This document shows positions 22,961 to 23,219 of a DNA stretch of 23,219 nt, piece after piece (within the stretch, counting starts at the first letter, position 1; each line of letters opens with the position of its first letter). The DNA is from CAVQGF01 sp045807945 (GTDB lineage: Bacteria; Acidobacteriota; Terriglobia; Terriglobales; Acidobacteriaceae). The stretch is from assembly GCA_045807945.1 (NCBI GenBank), contig JBJMGI010000029.1, positions 1 through 23,219 on the forward strand. The letters are read 5' to 3'. The notes under the pieces are model-generated. The model did no database searches. It saw nothing but the letters and a program-made list of their open reading frames with translations, and was not told where the DNA came from. Made by a program: the position numbers and the translations under genes.

Positions 22961-23146
22961 TTACCGCGGAACCTGTGTGGATGTGGTGCTGGTGATTGGA
23001 TGCGCATTCTGAGCTGGCGGTTTGTCTCTGAAGTCGATCAGCCGCGGCGCCAGGAAGATGAACAGCAGAATGATGGTCACCATGACGTCGTAATGAAAGC
23101 TGCCGCGCTCGTAGGTCCACCAGATGTAGCCCTTGATCGTCTTCAT
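22961..23146 (-). CDS. Small single-TM membrane protein, translationally coupled to serS
   Basis: 61 residues from the ATG at 23146 with AGGA five nt upstream. Its ATG overlaps the stop of the preceding serS frame (ATGA). One TM helix (~22-36, VMVTIILLFIFLAP) is preceded by an aromatic and basic N-terminus (KTIKGYIWWTYERGSFHYD) and followed by a polar Pro/Thr tail. No known family comes to mind. The overlap, the RBS and the position just before the LolA-like gene support that it is real. A role alongside the LolA-like protein at the inner membrane is inference. Confidence 0.72.
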   Translation of the reverse strand: MKTIKGYIWWTYERGSFHYDVMVTIILLFIFLAPRLIDFRDKPPAQNAHPITSTTSTQVPR

Positions 23147-23219
23147 AGCTTCCTAGGCGTGATTCTATCAGTGCCCATATAAGGACGCAGCGCCCCCGGC
23201 ACCAGCACGCTTCCATCCG
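23143..23219 (-). CDS. serS: Seryl-tRNA synthetase, C-terminal fragment (rest outside window)
   Basis: Read on the minus strand from the window edge, the frame gives DGSVLVPGALRPYMGTDRI and then TPRKL, ending with TGA at 23145-23143. The segment DGSVxVPxxLRPYMG is the conserved C-terminal end of bacterial seryl-tRNA synthetases (last strand and helix of the catalytic domain). Only 24 codons are visible, so the call rests on this motif and on its in-frame, end-of-gene position. SerS charges tRNA-Ser in the cytoplasm. The stop overlaps the start of the small membrane protein gene, implying co-transcription. Confidence 0.82.
   Translation of the reverse strand, partial: DGSVLVPGALRPYMGTDRITPRKL

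Overview
The window looks like a chromosomal stretch of an acidobacterium (phylum Acidobacteriota, probably class Terriglobia). This is inferred from the two large Oar-like TonB-dependent receptors with a carboxypeptidase-regulatory N-domain, the GC-rich coding style, and several proteins typical of that group. It is an ordinary envelope and housekeeping region. I see no CRISPR array, insertion sequence, prophage, rRNA or plasmid origin.

Layout. (1) 1-2232: C-terminal part of a TonB-dependent receptor, closed by a strong terminator, with a minus-strand tRNA-Leu(CAA) beyond it. (2) 2570-4450: a PilZ protein, then a secreted M48 metalloprotease with an extra C-terminal domain. (3) 4454-9142, minus strand: a secreted amidohydrolase and two tandem paralogous ArnT/PMT-like membrane glycosyltransferases. 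(4) 9272-11589: the LemA + DUF2207 pair. (5) 11704-12858: a tightly overlapping three-gene membrane cassette (YqjD/DUF883-like, YqjE/holin-3_6-like, DUF3618-like) ended by a terminator. (6) 12993-15624: signalling genes. These are a second PilZ protein and a LuxR-type regulator whose receiver has lost its phosphorylation site, facing a PAS histidine kinase and a single-domain response regulator on the other strand. (7) 15767-17368: 1-pyrroline-5-carboxylate dehydrogenase. (8) 17814-21665: a complete TonB-dependent receptor, closely related to the one at the left edge. (9) 21759-23219, minus strand: the end of seryl-tRNA synthetase, then a 61-residue membrane protein, a LolA-like periplasmic protein and a small unknown basic protein.

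Most genes serve the cell envelope: outer-membrane uptake, envelope protein turnover, lipid-linked sugar transfer, inner-membrane scaffolding and lipoprotein transport. The two-component and c-di-GMP-related genes sit in the middle. The points most worth a second look are the degenerate receiver at 13355-14020, the duplicated glycosyltransferases, the overlapping YqjD/YqjE/DUF3618 cassette, the serS-linked microprotein, and repeat arrangements in three promoter regions. I did not find a convincing novel defence or biosynthetic system.
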